DNA of 64,000 bases from CALKWS01 sp051020515 (lineage in GTDB: Bacteria; Actinomycetota; Actinomycetes; Actinomycetales; Beutenbergiaceae): the NCBI RefSeq assembly GCF_051020515.1, contig NZ_CP194857.1, positions 3,968,001 through 4,032,000 on the forward strand. The letters are read 5' to 3'. Below the pieces are notes generated by a model. The model did not search any database. It saw nothing but the letters and a program-made list of their open reading frames with translations, and was not told where the DNA came from. A program made the position numbers and the translations under genes. Each line of letters begins with the position of its first letter. Positions within the stretch are counted from its first letter, which is position 1. Positions 29,415 to 38,809 of this stretch are shown here, in pieces.

Positions 29415-29684
29415 CTATCGACGCAGACCGAGCCGCTCGATCAGGGCGCGATAACGCTCGATGTCGTTCTCGCGCAGGTAGCCCAGGAGCCGGCGGCGCT
29501 GACCGACCAGCAGCAGCAGACCACGACGGGAGTGGTGGTCGTGCTTGTGCTCCTTGGAGTGCTCGGTCAGGTCCGAGATACGCTTGCTGAGCAGGGCGAC
29601 CTGGACCTCCGGGGATCCGGTGTCGCCTTCGTGCGTGGCGTAGTCGGCAATGATTTGCTTCTTCACTTCCGGCTCGAGGGCCAC
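29415..29684 (-). CDS. rpsO: 30S ribosomal protein S15
   Basis: 89-residue S15, standard length, binding 16S rRNA in the central domain. Typical sequence: THEGDTGSPEVQVALLSKRI and KHDHHSRRGLLLLVGQRRRL, ending RYRALIERLGLRR. Starts with GTG 29684, with AAGGAG seven bases upstream on the minus strand. An intact frame, in contrast with several neighbours. Confidence 0.97.
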   Translation of the reverse strand: MALEPEVKKQIIADYATHEGDTGSPEVQVALLSKRISDLTEHSKEHKHDHHSRRGLLLLVGQRRRLLGYLRENDIERYRALIERLGLRR

Positions 29685-29847
29685 AGGGATCTCCTTCTGT
29701 CAGGGTTGTTGCGCGGAGCTCCGGGGCAGGTTCACCCGGGCATGGGACAACCGCGGCCGATCTGACGGCAACGCTCAGCCTAGCACCCACCGCCGGTGGT
29801 GACCGAGGTGGCGCCGCCGGATCATGGTGATCCACACCACGGGTGGC

Positions 29848-30842
29848 TCAGGATGTCCAGGTCCGCACCTGCTCCGGGGTGGGGTAGTCCGGTTCGGGCA
29901 CGTCCAGCCGCTCGGCGGCATCGCGCACATCCTGCTGCATCTGGCGTACCAGGGCGTCGATCCCCTCGAACCGCCCGTGGGACGCAGCAGGTGGCTGAAC
30001 TCCACCACCACTTCCTCGCCGTACAGTTCCAGGTCCCAGCGGCCCAGGACATGGGCCTCGACCTGACGCACCAGGCCGTCGAACGTGGGATTGGTCCCCA
30101 CCGAGATCGCTGCCGGCATCCGTTCGCCGGTCTCGGTCCCGGGACGACGGAGCAGCCAACCCGCATATACCCCGTCGGCGGGTACCGCTCCGCTGGCGTC
30201 GGCGTCCAGGTTGGCGGTGGGGAAGCCGAGGTCGCGCCCGCGTGCATGACCGCGCACCACCACCCCGCGCATCCGGTGCGGCCGGCCCAGCACCTCAGTG
30301 GCGGCCTCGACGTTGCCGGCCGCGAGCAACTCGCGCACCCAGGTGGAGGACCAGCGCCGCTCCCCCGGGTCGGCGACGTCATGGACCACGTGCACGTCGA
30401 ACCCGTGCCGGTGACCCAATCCGGTCATCGTGGTGCGGTCCCCGGAGTTGCCGCGCCCGAAGCGCACATCAGCGCCGACGACCACGGCCCTGGCCTTGAG
30501 TGCGTCCACCAGGTAGCGCTGGACGAACGTCGAGGCGTCCTGGGCGGCGAAGTCCAGGGTGTAGTCGATCACCAACGTGGCATCCAGGCCGTGTTCGGCG
30601 AGCAGGTCGAGCTTGTCGGACAGTCCGGTGAGCAGTTCCGGTGCCGCTTCGGGACGGTGCACCTGGGCGGGGTGTGGATGGAAGGTCAGCGCGACCGCCA
30701 TCGCCCCGGCCTCCCGGGCAACGTTGACCGCCGCCTCCAGCACGGCCCCGTGCCCGCGGTGGACGCCGTCGAAGTTGCCGATCGTCACCACACTGGCATC
30801 CAGGCCCGCCGGTATCGCCTCGATCCCGTCCCAACGCTGCAC
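29848..30842 (-). CDS. ribF: Bifunctional riboflavin kinase/FMN adenylyltransferase (frameshifted)
   Basis: 331 residues after repair, normal for RibF. The N-terminal nucleotidyltransferase domain has VTIGNFDGVHRGH and TFHPHPAQVHRP; the C-terminal kinase domain has GRDLGFPTANLDADASGAVPADGVYAG (quoted in part: LGFPTANLD) and SVGTNPTF. The end lies in another frame (RFEGIDALVRQMQQDVRDAA ... TWTS). One C is missing at about 29976-29980 (ACGGG-CGG should read ACGGGCCGG). GTG start. Makes FMN then FAD. Preceded by sixA rather than directly by truB. Confidence 0.92.
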
Positions 30843-30990
30843 CCTGGCTCCCTTCTGCGGCCCACTGCCGGACCGGTGCGAGGCTAGCCTGCCATCACTT
30901 CCGCCCGCGCGGGAACTCCAGGGGCGTCGTCGTGCTTCTCCTCACTCCGGATCCGGTGGCCCGCCCGGGCGGGTGAGCCCTGACCGTGGC
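30843..30990 (-). other. sixA-ribF gap
   Basis: 148 bases between the ribF start and the sixA stop. It holds no open frame of note. The ribF ribosome binding site is likely the AGAAGGGAGC stretch on the minus strand just before the GTG (plus strand about 30846-30857). A separate ribF promoter may lie here, but I cannot assign its boxes. Confidence 0.3.
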
Positions 30991-31491
30991 CTACCGGGGC
31001 AAGGGCAGCGGCCCGTCGGCCGGGCGGCCCGCGGCGAGGAGCCGGCCGGAGGAGGAGTCCCAACGCGGCAGTGACAGCACTGCCAGCGAGGCCGTCGGCA
31101 CGCGCATCCGGTCGCCGCTGAACTCACCCACGAGGTCCTCCAGCGCGGGATTGTGACCCACCAGTGCAACGGTCCGCGCCGACTCCGGAAGGCCTGCGAT
31201 CACCCCTGCCAGGGCGCGGGGTGAGAACGTGTAGGCATCCTCGTCATAGACCACCTCCCCCGCGCCGGGCCCGCCGGCCTCGGCGATCGCGGTGTCGATC
31301 AGGTCCCACGTGTGGCTGGCCCGGGTGGCCGGGGAAACGACCGCCAGATCCAGCCGCACCTCGTGCTGACACAGCCACCGGCCCACGGCCGGCGCCTGGC
31401 GACGCCCACGCGCCGTCAGCGGTCGCTGTACGTCGCTGACCGGCACCGACCAGTCGGACTTGGCGTGCCGGATCAACACCAGTGTGTGCAT
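30991..31491 (-). CDS. sixA: SixA-like histidine phosphatase
   Basis: 166-residue branch-1 histidine phosphatase. The catalytic RHG-type motif reads LVLIRHAKSDWS at residues 4-15 (RHA variant of the SixA/phosphohistidine group), with VSPATRASHTW and VALVGHNPALEDLV supplying the second catalytic Arg and His. Protein phosphohistidine or a small phosphate ester are possible substrates. It begins 12 bases after the truB stop, so it probably rides in the truB transcript. Ends PLPLPR. Confidence 0.85.
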   Translation of the reverse strand: MHTLVLIRHAKSDWSVPVSDVQRPLTARGRRQAPAVGRWLCQHEVRLDLAVVSPATRASHTWDLIDTAIAEAGGPGAGEVVYDEDAYTFSPRALAGVIAGLPESARTVALVGHNPALEDLVGEFSGDRMRVPTASLAVLSLPRWDSSSGRLLAAGRPADGPLPLPR

Positions 31492-31502
31492 GAGGGCCTC
31501 CT

Positions 31503-32426
31503 TCAGGCGGGGTCCAGGACCAGCACCGGCTTCAGGCGCTCACCGTGCGGCTGCACGAGAGCCACCACGTGCCCGTCCGGGTGCATCGCCGCGAGCGGGA
31601 GTGCCTGTGCGACCTCCGGGGCTCCCGGAGTGGGTCGGTCGATCGCCTGCCCGTAGCGAAGCGCCCGGGCCTCCGGCTCCGGCAGCACCAGCACATCGAA
31701 GACGGCGGAGCACGCCGCGGTCAGGTCCTGCACCTGTAGGTGGTGCCCGCCCTCGTCGTCCGGGCTCGGCAGTTCCTGGGCTTGGGCGAGGCTGAAGCCA
31801 CCCACCCTGGTGCGCCGCAACGCGACCAGGTGCCCCCCGGTATCCAGGGCCGCGCCCAGATCCCGGGCCAGGGCCCGGATGTAGGTGCCCGAGGAGCACA
31901 CCACCCGCACCGGCACGTCGAGCACGGCGGTGCCGTCCTGCGCCCGGTCAGGTGTCGCCGGACCGGTCTGTTCGAAGACCGCGATGTGCACCGGGCGCGA
32001 CTCGAGCACCACCTGCTCTCCCGCACGGACGCGGGCGTAGGAACGCTTCCCGTCGACCTTGATCGCCGAGACGCTGCTGGGCACCTGCTCGATCGCGCCG
32101 GTCAATGCTGCCATCGCCGCGGGGAGGGCCTTCGCGGTGCCGTCGGAGCGGCCGGCACCGGCGGTGATCTCCCCTTCGGCGTCGTCGGTGCTGGTGTCCT
32201 GACCGAGCCTGATGGTGGCGGTGTACTCCTTGTCCGCACCCACCAGGTAGGTCAGCAACCGGGTGGCCCGGTTGATGCCGAGCACCAGCAGGCCGGTGGC
32301 CATCGGGTCCAGGGTGCCCGCGTGGCCGACCTTGCGGGTGCCGGCCAGGCGGCGCACCCGCGCCACCACATCATGGCTGGTCCACCCGGGAGGTTTGTCG
32401 ATCAGGACCAGCCCGTCGTCCACCAT
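31503..32426 (-). CDS. truB: tRNA pseudouridine(55) synthase
   Basis: 307-residue TruB that makes pseudouridine 55 in the tRNA T-loop. N-terminal GLVLIDKPPGWTSHDVV, then the catalytic Asp-40 in GHAGTLDPMATGLL; YTATIRLGQDTSTDDAEGE follows, and VCSSGTYIRALARDLG lies mid-protein. A C-terminal extension resembles the actinobacterial TruB tail domain. ATG 32426 shares a base with the rbfA stop (TGATG), showing coupling. Confidence 0.95.
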   Translation of the reverse strand: MVDDGLVLIDKPPGWTSHDVVARVRRLAGTRKVGHAGTLDPMATGLLVLGINRATRLLTYLVGADKEYTATIRLGQDTSTDDAEGEITAGAGRSDGTAKALPAAMAALTGAIEQVPSSVSAIKVDGKRSYARVRAGEQVVLESRPVHIAVFEQTGPATPDRAQDGTAVLDVPVRVVCSSGTYIRALARDLGAALDTGGHLVALRRTRVGGFSLAQAQELPSPDDEGGHHLQVQDLTAACSAVFDVLVLPEPEARALRYGQAIDRPTPGAPEVAQALPLAAMHPDGHVVALVQPHGERLKPVLVLDPA

Positions 32427-32904
32427 CAGTCCTGCGTGGGCTCATCCGCGGTCGGCACGCTCTGCCGTTCGGCTGCTCGACCTGGTCGGCCGGGGCCCGG
32501 TAGGGGTCGGCCTCGCCGGCGAAGGTGGCGCCCTCCCGACGACGCGCCAGCTCGGCGTCCTTGGCTGCGGCTTCGCGCAGGGCCTGCTCCAGGTGCGCGG
32601 CGGTCTCCGGCAGTGCGTCGGGGACGAACTCGATGCTGGGGGTGAGTCGGATGCCGAGTTGGCGACCCACCTCCGAGCGGATCAGCCCGCGCGCCGAGGC
32701 CAGTGCGGCGGCACTGGCCTCCCGGTCGGCATCCTCGCCCAGCACCGTGTAGAACACGGTCGCCTGCTGCAGGTCACCGGTCACACGCACGTCGGTCACG
32801 GTGACGAAGCCCAGGCGCGGATCCTTGATCCGGGTGTCCAGCAGGGTGGCGACCACCTCGTGGATCCGATCAGCGACCTTACGGGCGCGGGCGTTGTCGC
32901 TCAT
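32426..32904 (-). CDS. rbfA: 30S ribosome-binding factor A (tail frameshifted)
   Basis: About 159 residues after repair. RbfA matures the 16S rRNA 5' end during 30S assembly. Core KH-like fold: ARKVADRIHEVVATLL, KDPRLGFVTVTDVRVTGDLQ, ATVFYTVLG, and RLTPSIEFVPDALP. The tail breaks: the original frame runs on into truB. Restoring one missing G near 32475 gives EQAERQSVPTADEPTQD and a stop that overlaps the truB start as TGATG, matching the tight coupling expected in this operon. Confidence 0.9.
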
Positions 32905-32987
32905 GGAACTCCTTCACTACGGTCGTCCTGCGGGCACGGGCCGGACGGCGACCGATTCCGGTGCCGCCCGGCCCATGGTGTGGTACC

Positions 32988-35748
32988 TCAGGCGCGGGGC
33001 TTCTCCTGCGTCTCGAACGTCTCGATCACATCACCGATCTGGATGTCCTTGGCGCCCAGTCCGATACCGCACTCGAAGCCCTCGCGGACCTCGGTGACGT
33101 CATCCTTCTCCCGGCGCAAGGAGTTGATGGTGAGGTTGTCGGAGACGACCACCCCATCGCGCAGCAGCCGCGCGTTGGCGTTGCGCCGGATGATTCCCGA
33201 GCGCACGATCGACCCGGCGATGTTGCCGGCCCGGGAGGAGCGGAAGATCTCCCGCACCTCGGCGCTGCCGAGCTGGACCTCCACGTACTCGGGCTTGAGC
33301 ATGCCCTTCAGGGCCGCCTCGATGTCCTCGATGGCGGAGTAGATGACCGAGTAGTACTTGATCTCCACGCCCTCCCGGTCGGCCAGGGTGTTGACCCGGT
33401 CGTCCGGACGCACGTTGAAGCCCAGGATCACCGCGTTGTCCACGGTAGCCAGGTTCACGTCGTTCTGGGTGATCGCACCCACACCGCGGTGGATGATCCG
33501 CAGTGCGACCTCGTCGCCCACGTCGATCTTGAGCAAGGCGTCCTCCAACGCCTCCACGGCACCGGAGACGTCGCCCTTGATGACCAGGTTGAGGGTCTCC
33601 ACCTTGCCCTGCTCCAGAGCCTGGGTGAACTCCTCCAGGGAGATCCGCTTGCGACGCTTGGCCAGGGTAGCGGCCCGCTCGGCGGCCTCGCGCTTGTCGG
33701 CGATCTGCCGGGCGGTCCGGTCATCGGGGGCCACCAGGAAGGTGTCTCCCGCGCTGGGCACCGAGGTCAGCCCCAGTACCTGGACCGGCATCGAGGGCAG
33801 CGCCACGTCCAGGTTCTCCCCGTGGTCGTCGAACATGGCACGCACCCTCCCGTAGGAGGTGCCCGCCACGATCGCATCGCCCACGGCAAGGGTTCCCGAC
33901 TGGACCAGGACCGTGGCCACCGCACCGCGACCGCGGTCCAGTTTGGCCTCGATCGCCACTCCGCGGGCGTCCTTGTCCGGATTAGCCGTCAGTTCCAGCG
34001 CCGCATCGGCAGTCAGCAGGACCGCCTCGAGCAGGTCATCGATACCGGTGGCCTCACGTGCCGAGACCTCCACGAACATGGTGTCGCCGCCGTATTCCTC
34101 GGCCACCAGGTTGTACTCGGTGAGCTGGGAGCGGACCTTGTCCGGGTTCGCGTCGGGCAGGTCCACCTTGTTCACCGCGACCACGATCGGCACGTTTGCG
34201 GACTGGGCGTGGTTGATCGCCTCAACCGTCTGGGGCATCACGCCATCGTCCGCCGCGACCACCAGGATCGCGATATCGGTGACCTTGGCACCACGGGCAC
34301 GCATGGCGGTGAACGCCTCGTGACCAGGGGTGTCGATGAAGGTCAGGCCACGGTTCTCACCCTCGTGCTCGGTGTGCACCTGGTAGGCACCGATGTGCTG
34401 GGTGATGCCACCGGCCTCGGTGGCGCTGACCTCGATCTGCCGGATCGCGTCCAGCAACCGGGTCTTACCGTGGTCGACGTGACCCATCACGGTCACCACC
34501 GGCGAGCGGGGCTCCAGGTCCTCCTCGCTCTCGCCCTCCTCCTCGGCCTGCAGGTCGATGTCGAAGGAACCGAGCAGCTCACGGTCCTCCTCCTCCGGGG
34601 AGACGATCTCGATGACGTAGCCGAGTTCGGCGCCCAGGGTGGCGAAGGTGTCCTCATCCAGGGACTGCGTGGCCGTGGCCATTTCACCAAGGTGGAACAG
34701 CACCGTGACCAGGGACGCCGGGTTGGCGTCGATCCGGTCGGCGAAGTCGCTCAGCGAGGCACCCGCACGGATCCGGATGACGGTGCTGCCGTCACCACGG
34801 GGTACCTGGACGCCGCCCGGCGACGGAGCGGACTGCTGCTCGAACTCCTGGCGCTTGGCGCGCTTGGACTTCCGGCTCCGAGCCGGACGGCCACCGGCAC
34901 GACCGAACGCGCCCTGAGTGCCACCACGGCCACCGCGGCCACCGGGACGGCCACCGAAACCACTACGCGGACCACCGCCGGGACCACCAGGGCCACCGCC
35001 GGGACCGCCACCACGGCCACGACCGCCACCGCCACGGGCGGGTGCACCCGGGCGTCCGACGGCGCTCTTGCCGGGCATCATCTGGGGCGAGGGGCGCGGG
35101 CCGCGGGTGTCGGAACCCGCACCGGCGCCACTGCGCGGACCACCGGGGCGCCCGTCACCCCTGCCACCGGGACGGGGCATGCCCTGGGAGGGCGCGAACG
35201 GGTTGTTACCCGGACGCGGTGCGCCGCCCCCGGGCCGCTGGCCACCACCGCGCGGACCACCGGGGCGCGCATCACCCCTGCCACCGGGACGGGGCATGCC
35301 CTGGGAGGGCGCGAACGGGTTGTTACCCGGACGGGCCCCGGGCTTGGGGCCGGGGGTGGGTCGAGGCGGCGCGGGCTTACTGGCCGCCGGTGCCTGCGGG
35401 CTCTCCTCCGGCTCGGTCGCTTCCGGCTGGGCGGGCTCGGCCTGCTCCGGCTCGGGCTGCCGCTCGGGCTCAGGCTCGGGCTCAGGCTCGGGCTCGGGTG
35501 CCGGCTTGGGCTTGGGCGCCGGCTTCGGCGCAGCCTTGGGTGCCGCCTTGGTCTTGGCGGGCTTGGGCTCCGCCTTCTCCCCCTCGGGCGGCGGGGGGGA
35601 ACGCCTCGCGCAGCCTGCGCTGCACGGGCGGTTCGATCGTGGACGATGCCGACTTGACGAATTCGCCGAGTTCACTCAACTTCGCCATGACGGACTTACT
35701 GTCGACGCCGAGCTCCTTAGCGAGCTCGTGGACGCGGACCTTGGCCAC
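32988..35748 (-). CDS. infB: Translation initiation factor IF-2 (frameshifted)
   Basis: 919 residues after repair. IF-2 GTPase bringing fMet-tRNA to the 30S subunit. Order: N-terminal IF2_N (VRVHELAKELGVDSKSVMAK), a long low-complexity linker rich in Pro, Gly, Arg, Ala and Lys (about residues 45-310) including a 39-residue repeat, a second IF2_N (about 325), the G domain with VTVMGHVDHGKT near residue 419 and NKVDLPDAN, then domains II-IV. GTG 35748. The frame breaks at 35593-35599, a run of seven C on the coding strand; six would keep the frame (REAFPPPPEGEKAEP). Essential gene, so an error is the likely cause. Confidence 0.94.
35133..35333 (-). repeat. Near-identical 84-bp direct repeats within the infB linker
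   Basis: Two 84-bp copies at 35133-35216 and 35250-35333, offset by 117 bp (39 codons), so in frame. Each encodes the block RPGNNPFAPSQGMPRPGGRG followed by D(A/G)RPGGPR. Only a few positions differ. They lengthen the flexible IF-2 linker. Recent tandem duplication is the simplest origin, and such repeats are also prone to assembly collapse or expansion. Confidence 0.9.
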
Positions 35749-35805
35749 ATCTCTCCTGTCCTCGGCCCGCCCAGGACAGGGTGGACCGCTGTTAGTGGTT
35801 CGTAC

Positions 35806-36144
35806 TCATCGCTGGGGACTCATCGGGTTCCCATAGTGTGTCGACCCGCTCTCTGTTCGACTGATCAACGGTTCATGTGCGGCGAACCACTCCAGAACAG
35901 CGTCCATAACTACTGGTTCACTCAGACGCAGGGCCCGGGAGATCGCTCGCTTTCGCACGGCACGGTCCAGGCAACCAGAATGCGGATGCACCCAGCAACC
36001 TCGGCCCGGCGCGCGTGCCGCCGGATCCACGATCACGGCCTGTGCCGCTATCGATCGATCCCGCACCAAGCGCACCAAGTCGGACCGCGGGGCCCGTTCC
36101 CGGCACCCCACACACGTGCGAACCGGTCCCAAGCCCGTCGACAA
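35806..36144 (-). CDS. ylxR: YlxR-family RNA-binding protein
   Basis: 112-residue small basic protein of the YlxR (DUF448) family, found between nusA and infB in most Gram-positives. N-terminal motif PVRTCVGCRERAPRSDLVRL and GRGCWVHPHSGCLDRAVRKR are typical; a C-terminal extension (RTESGSTHYGNPMSPQR) is not conserved. The only reasonable start is TTG 36144 just after the nusA stop (36150), so translation is probably coupled. Thought to bind RNA; the exact role is unsettled. Confidence 0.88.
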   Translation of the reverse strand: MSTGLGPVRTCVGCRERAPRSDLVRLVRDRSIAAQAVIVDPAARAPGRGCWVHPHSGCLDRAVRKRAISRALRLSEPVVMDAVLEWFAAHEPLISRTESGSTHYGNPMSPQR

Positions 36145-36149
36145 GTGTA

Positions 36150-37196
36150 CTACTCCCCCGGCTCGTCCGGTCGAATGTCGATCTTCCAGCCGGTCAGCCG
36201 GGCCGCCAGGCGGGCGTTCTGCCCCTCCTTGCCGATCGCCAGCGAGAGCTGGTAATCGGGCACCACCACGCGGGCGGAACGGGCCTGCTCATCGACGATC
36301 TCCACACTGGAGACCCGCGCCGGTGACAACGCACTGGCCACGAACTCGGCCGGGTCCTCGGAGTAGTCGACGATGTCGATCTTCTCGCCCTGCAACTCCG
36401 CCATCACCGCCCGGACACGTTGTCCCATGGGCCCTATGCAGGCTCCCTTGGCGCCCAGGCCGGGCACGGTGGAGCGCACCGCCATCTTGGTACGGTGCCC
36501 CGCTTCCCGGGCCAGGGCGGAGATCTCCACCGATCCGTCGGTGATCTCCGGGACCTCCAGGGCGAACAGTCGCCGCACCAGGTTCGGGTGGGTGCGCGAG
36601 ACCGTGATCGAAGGCCCCTTCGGCCCGCGAGTGACATCGAGCACATAGGCCCGGATCCGGGTGCCGTGGGTGTAGTCCTCTCCTGGCACCTGCTCGTGCG
36701 GGGGCAGTACCGCCTCAACCCCGCCGACGTCGATGAACACCATCCGCGGGTCCCGACCCTGCTGGATGATGCCGGCGATCACCTCGTCCTCCTTGCCGCG
36801 GAATACCCCGAGCACCTGGTCGTCCTCAGCGTCCCGCAGGCGCTGCATGATCACCTGGCGGGCGGTGGCGGTGGCGATTCGGCCGAAGTTGTCCGGGGTG
36901 TGGTCGAACTCCGGGCCCAGGTCGTACCCGGGGCCGGACGGGTAGGCCTCGGCGGGCGCGCCGTCCTCCTGGTTCTGCTCCGCGGAATCCGCCGGGACCT
37001 CGCGCTCGATCCGCTCCCGGGCATAGACGGTCACGTGGCCGCTGCTGCGGTCCAGCTCCACGCGGGCGTCCGCCAGGGCCCCCGGGGTGCGGTGGTAGGC
37101 GGACTCCAGTGCCTGCTCGATCGCCCCCACCAGTACGTCCAGGCTGATCTCACGCTCCCGCTCGATCATCCGCAGGACACTCATGTCCACGTCCAT
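36150..37196 (-). CDS. nusA: Transcription elongation/antitermination factor NusA
   Basis: 348-residue NusA, the short actinobacterial form without the C-terminal acidic repeats of E. coli. N-terminal RNAP-binding domain (DVLVGAIEQALESAYHRT), S1 domain (GIIQQGRDPRMVFIDVGG...), then two KH domains (VPGLGAKGACIGPMGQRVRA and LSLAIGKEGQNARLAARLTG). ATG 37196 or the downstream ATG 37184 could start it. Lies between rimP and ylxR in the standard order. Confidence 0.95.
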   Translation of the reverse strand: MDVDMSVLRMIEREREISLDVLVGAIEQALESAYHRTPGALADARVELDRSSGHVTVYARERIEREVPADSAEQNQEDGAPAEAYPSGPGYDLGPEFDHTPDNFGRIATATARQVIMQRLRDAEDDQVLGVFRGKEDEVIAGIIQQGRDPRMVFIDVGGVEAVLPPHEQVPGEDYTHGTRIRAYVLDVTRGPKGPSITVSRTHPNLVRRLFALEVPEITDGSVEISALAREAGHRTKMAVRSTVPGLGAKGACIGPMGQRVRAVMAELQGEKIDIVDYSEDPAEFVASALSPARVSSVEIVDEQARSARVVVPDYQLSLAIGKEGQNARLAARLTGWKIDIRPDEPGE

Positions 37197-37239
37197 GCCG
37201 ACACTCCTTCCAGAAAACCTCGAACAGACAGGGGGACCT

Positions 37240-37740
37240 TCAGGCGTCGGCCGGGGAGCCGAACTCCACCTCGATCGTGCCCTGGCGGACCTCGTCCCAG
37301 GTCAGGACCAGCGGCTCCGGTGCCGGTGCGCCGCGCCGGTTCGGAGGCTGCTGCACCTGCAGACCGTCGTCGTCGGCGGCCACGATACGCCCCCGCACGA
37401 TGCCTTCGGTCGTCGTCACCGTGGCCAGCCGGCCCACGGCGCGCCCGAAGTGGCGCGGCTGCGTCAGTGGGCGCGAGATGCCGGGGGTGGTCACCTCGAG
37501 ATGGTAGGGGCCGCGGAGCACGTGGTCGACGTCGTCCAGGCGGTTGGAGACCGCCCGGGAGACCTCGGCCAGCTGGTCCGAGGAGACACCCCCGGGGCCT
37601 TCCGGCAGGTCGATCACCACGGTGAGGGTCCGGTTGCGGCCGGAGCCGCCGACGGCGACCTCCTCCAGGTACAGGCCCTGCTCGGACACCACGGGCGAGA
37701 GTGCCTGGAGCAGTACGGCAGAGACGTCTGACGGGCTCAT
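37240..37740 (-). CDS. rimP: Ribosome maturation factor RimP
   Basis: 166-residue RimP for 30S assembly. N-terminal domain with LEEVAVGGSGRNRTLTVVID, SRAVSNRLDDVDHVL, and the signature YHLEVTTPGISRPLTQPRHF. The C-terminal SH3-like domain ends TWDEVRQGTIEVEF. ATG 37740 is chosen; the long frame upstream to 38916 is not coding. First gene of the rimP-nusA-ylxR-infB-rbfA-truB run; its promoter must lie in the 78 bases shared with the divergent lipoprotein gene. Confidence 0.93.
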   Translation of the reverse strand: MSPSDVSAVLLQALSPVVSEQGLYLEEVAVGGSGRNRTLTVVIDLPEGPGGVSSDQLAEVSRAVSNRLDDVDHVLRGPYHLEVTTPGISRPLTQPRHFGRAVGRLATVTTTEGIVRGRIVAADDDGLQVQQPPNRRGAPAPEPLVLTWDEVRQGTIEVEFGSPADA

Positions 37741-37818
37741 GGTTCTCACCTCGTGTGAAGTTGTCGGCGGGCGGTGCTGATGCCACAGCCTAAGGCCCGA
37801 ACGTGGCACGATCAACGC

Positions 37819-38790
37819 GTGCAGATTTCCACGTCCGCCCCCCGGGGGCGAACCCGATGGTACCGGCTGAGCGTGGTCCTGGCCGTTCTCCTGATCCTCA
37901 CCGGGTGCGGGGTACGCCTGGATGTGCCGCCGGCGCCCACGCCCGTTCCCGAGGGCCAGGACGAGGTCCGCCAGGAGGCTGCTCAGGCTGTTTCGGTGAT
38001 CCTGCAGAGCGCCGAACTGGCGATCCCGGACGCACCGGAGCAGGTGGGCGGGGTCCTTCAGGCGGTGGCTGCTGACGCGCAGGCTCATCTGGAGGCGCTC
38101 GGCGGAGTGTGGGAACCACCGCCCCGGCCCGAACCGGAGGACCCGGAGGACGCCCCGCCGGCCCAGCCCGAGCCCATCACCGCCGCCGGTGCATCGGATG
38201 TGCTGGCGGCACTGGAGGCAGCGGCACCGCAACTGCGTGGCGGCGCCGCGAGCGTCGAGCCCGACCTGGCCGTACTGCTGGTCTCGGTATCGGCCAACCA
38301 GCACGTGCACGCCCGGGACCTGGCCGGCGCGCTCGGCGCGGACCCGGCGCCGCCCCCGGCTGAACCGGCCGACCCGGCCGATGCCTATCCAGCCGCCTTC
38401 GGCCCCGAGGCCGCGCCGCTGTGCCGGGCGCTGGATGCCGCCGGGTACCTGGCGGAGGTGCGGGCCGGCCGGGCCAGTGGGGAGGAGGCGGCCCGGTTGG
38501 CCGAGCGGGCCCAGGAACTGCGGGCCCAGGCCGAACTGGTCGCCACCCGTGGCGGGTTCTCCGGTACCGAGGAGGACCCACGGGAGATCGCCTACGCCCT
38601 GGCGTTCGAGGACCTGCCCGCCCAGGCCCAGGCCCTCGCCCTGACCCGCGTGCCGGCGTGGCTGAACCTGCTCGAGTCGGCCGAGGAGGGCGCTGACCGG
38701 GAGTTGATCGCCATTCAGGTCATCACGGCTGCGCTGGCGGTGCACGGCCGGGGCGAGCCGGTGCCGACGTTCCCGGGGCGGGCCGGCTGA
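37819..38790 (+). CDS. Lipoprotein with possible DUF4439 (ferritin-like) C-terminus
   Basis: 323 residues from GTG 37819. A signal peptide with lipobox LTGC places the lipid-bearing Cys at residue 30. A Pro/Glu-rich stretch follows (about 100-120). The remainder is strongly helical and Ala-rich; the C-terminal part (about 210-320, ending PVPTFPG) resembles DUF4439 ferritin-like proteins, which in actinobacteria often stand divergent to rimP. I do not see clear metal ligands. Anchored outside the cytoplasmic membrane. Convergent with proS, 20 bases apart. Confidence 0.65.
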   Translation: MQISTSAPRGRTRWYRLSVVLAVLLILTGCGVRLDVPPAPTPVPEGQDEVRQEAAQAVSVILQSAELAIPDAPEQVGGVLQAVAADAQAHLEALGGVWEPPPRPEPEDPEDAPPAQPEPITAAGASDVLAALEAAAPQLRGGAASVEPDLAVLLVSVSANQHVHARDLAGALGADPAPPPAEPADPADAYPAAFGPEAAPLCRALDAAGYLAEVRAGRASGEEAARLAERAQELRAQAELVATRGGFSGTEEDPREIAYALAFEDLPAQAQALALTRVPAWLNLLESAEEGADRELIAIQVITAALAVHGRGEPVPTFPGRAG

Positions 38791-38809
38791 ACCCGGTGCC
38801 CCGAGGTCG

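Noticed and set aside
26650..29454. 934-codon open frame opposite pnp and pepR
   Set aside because: Spans two real genes and their gap, low-complexity composition, no recognisable motif; an antisense shadow.
34918..36255. 445-codon Pro/Gly-rich frame opposite infB linker and ylxR
   Set aside because: Collagen-like look comes from the repeat-rich infB linker read backwards.
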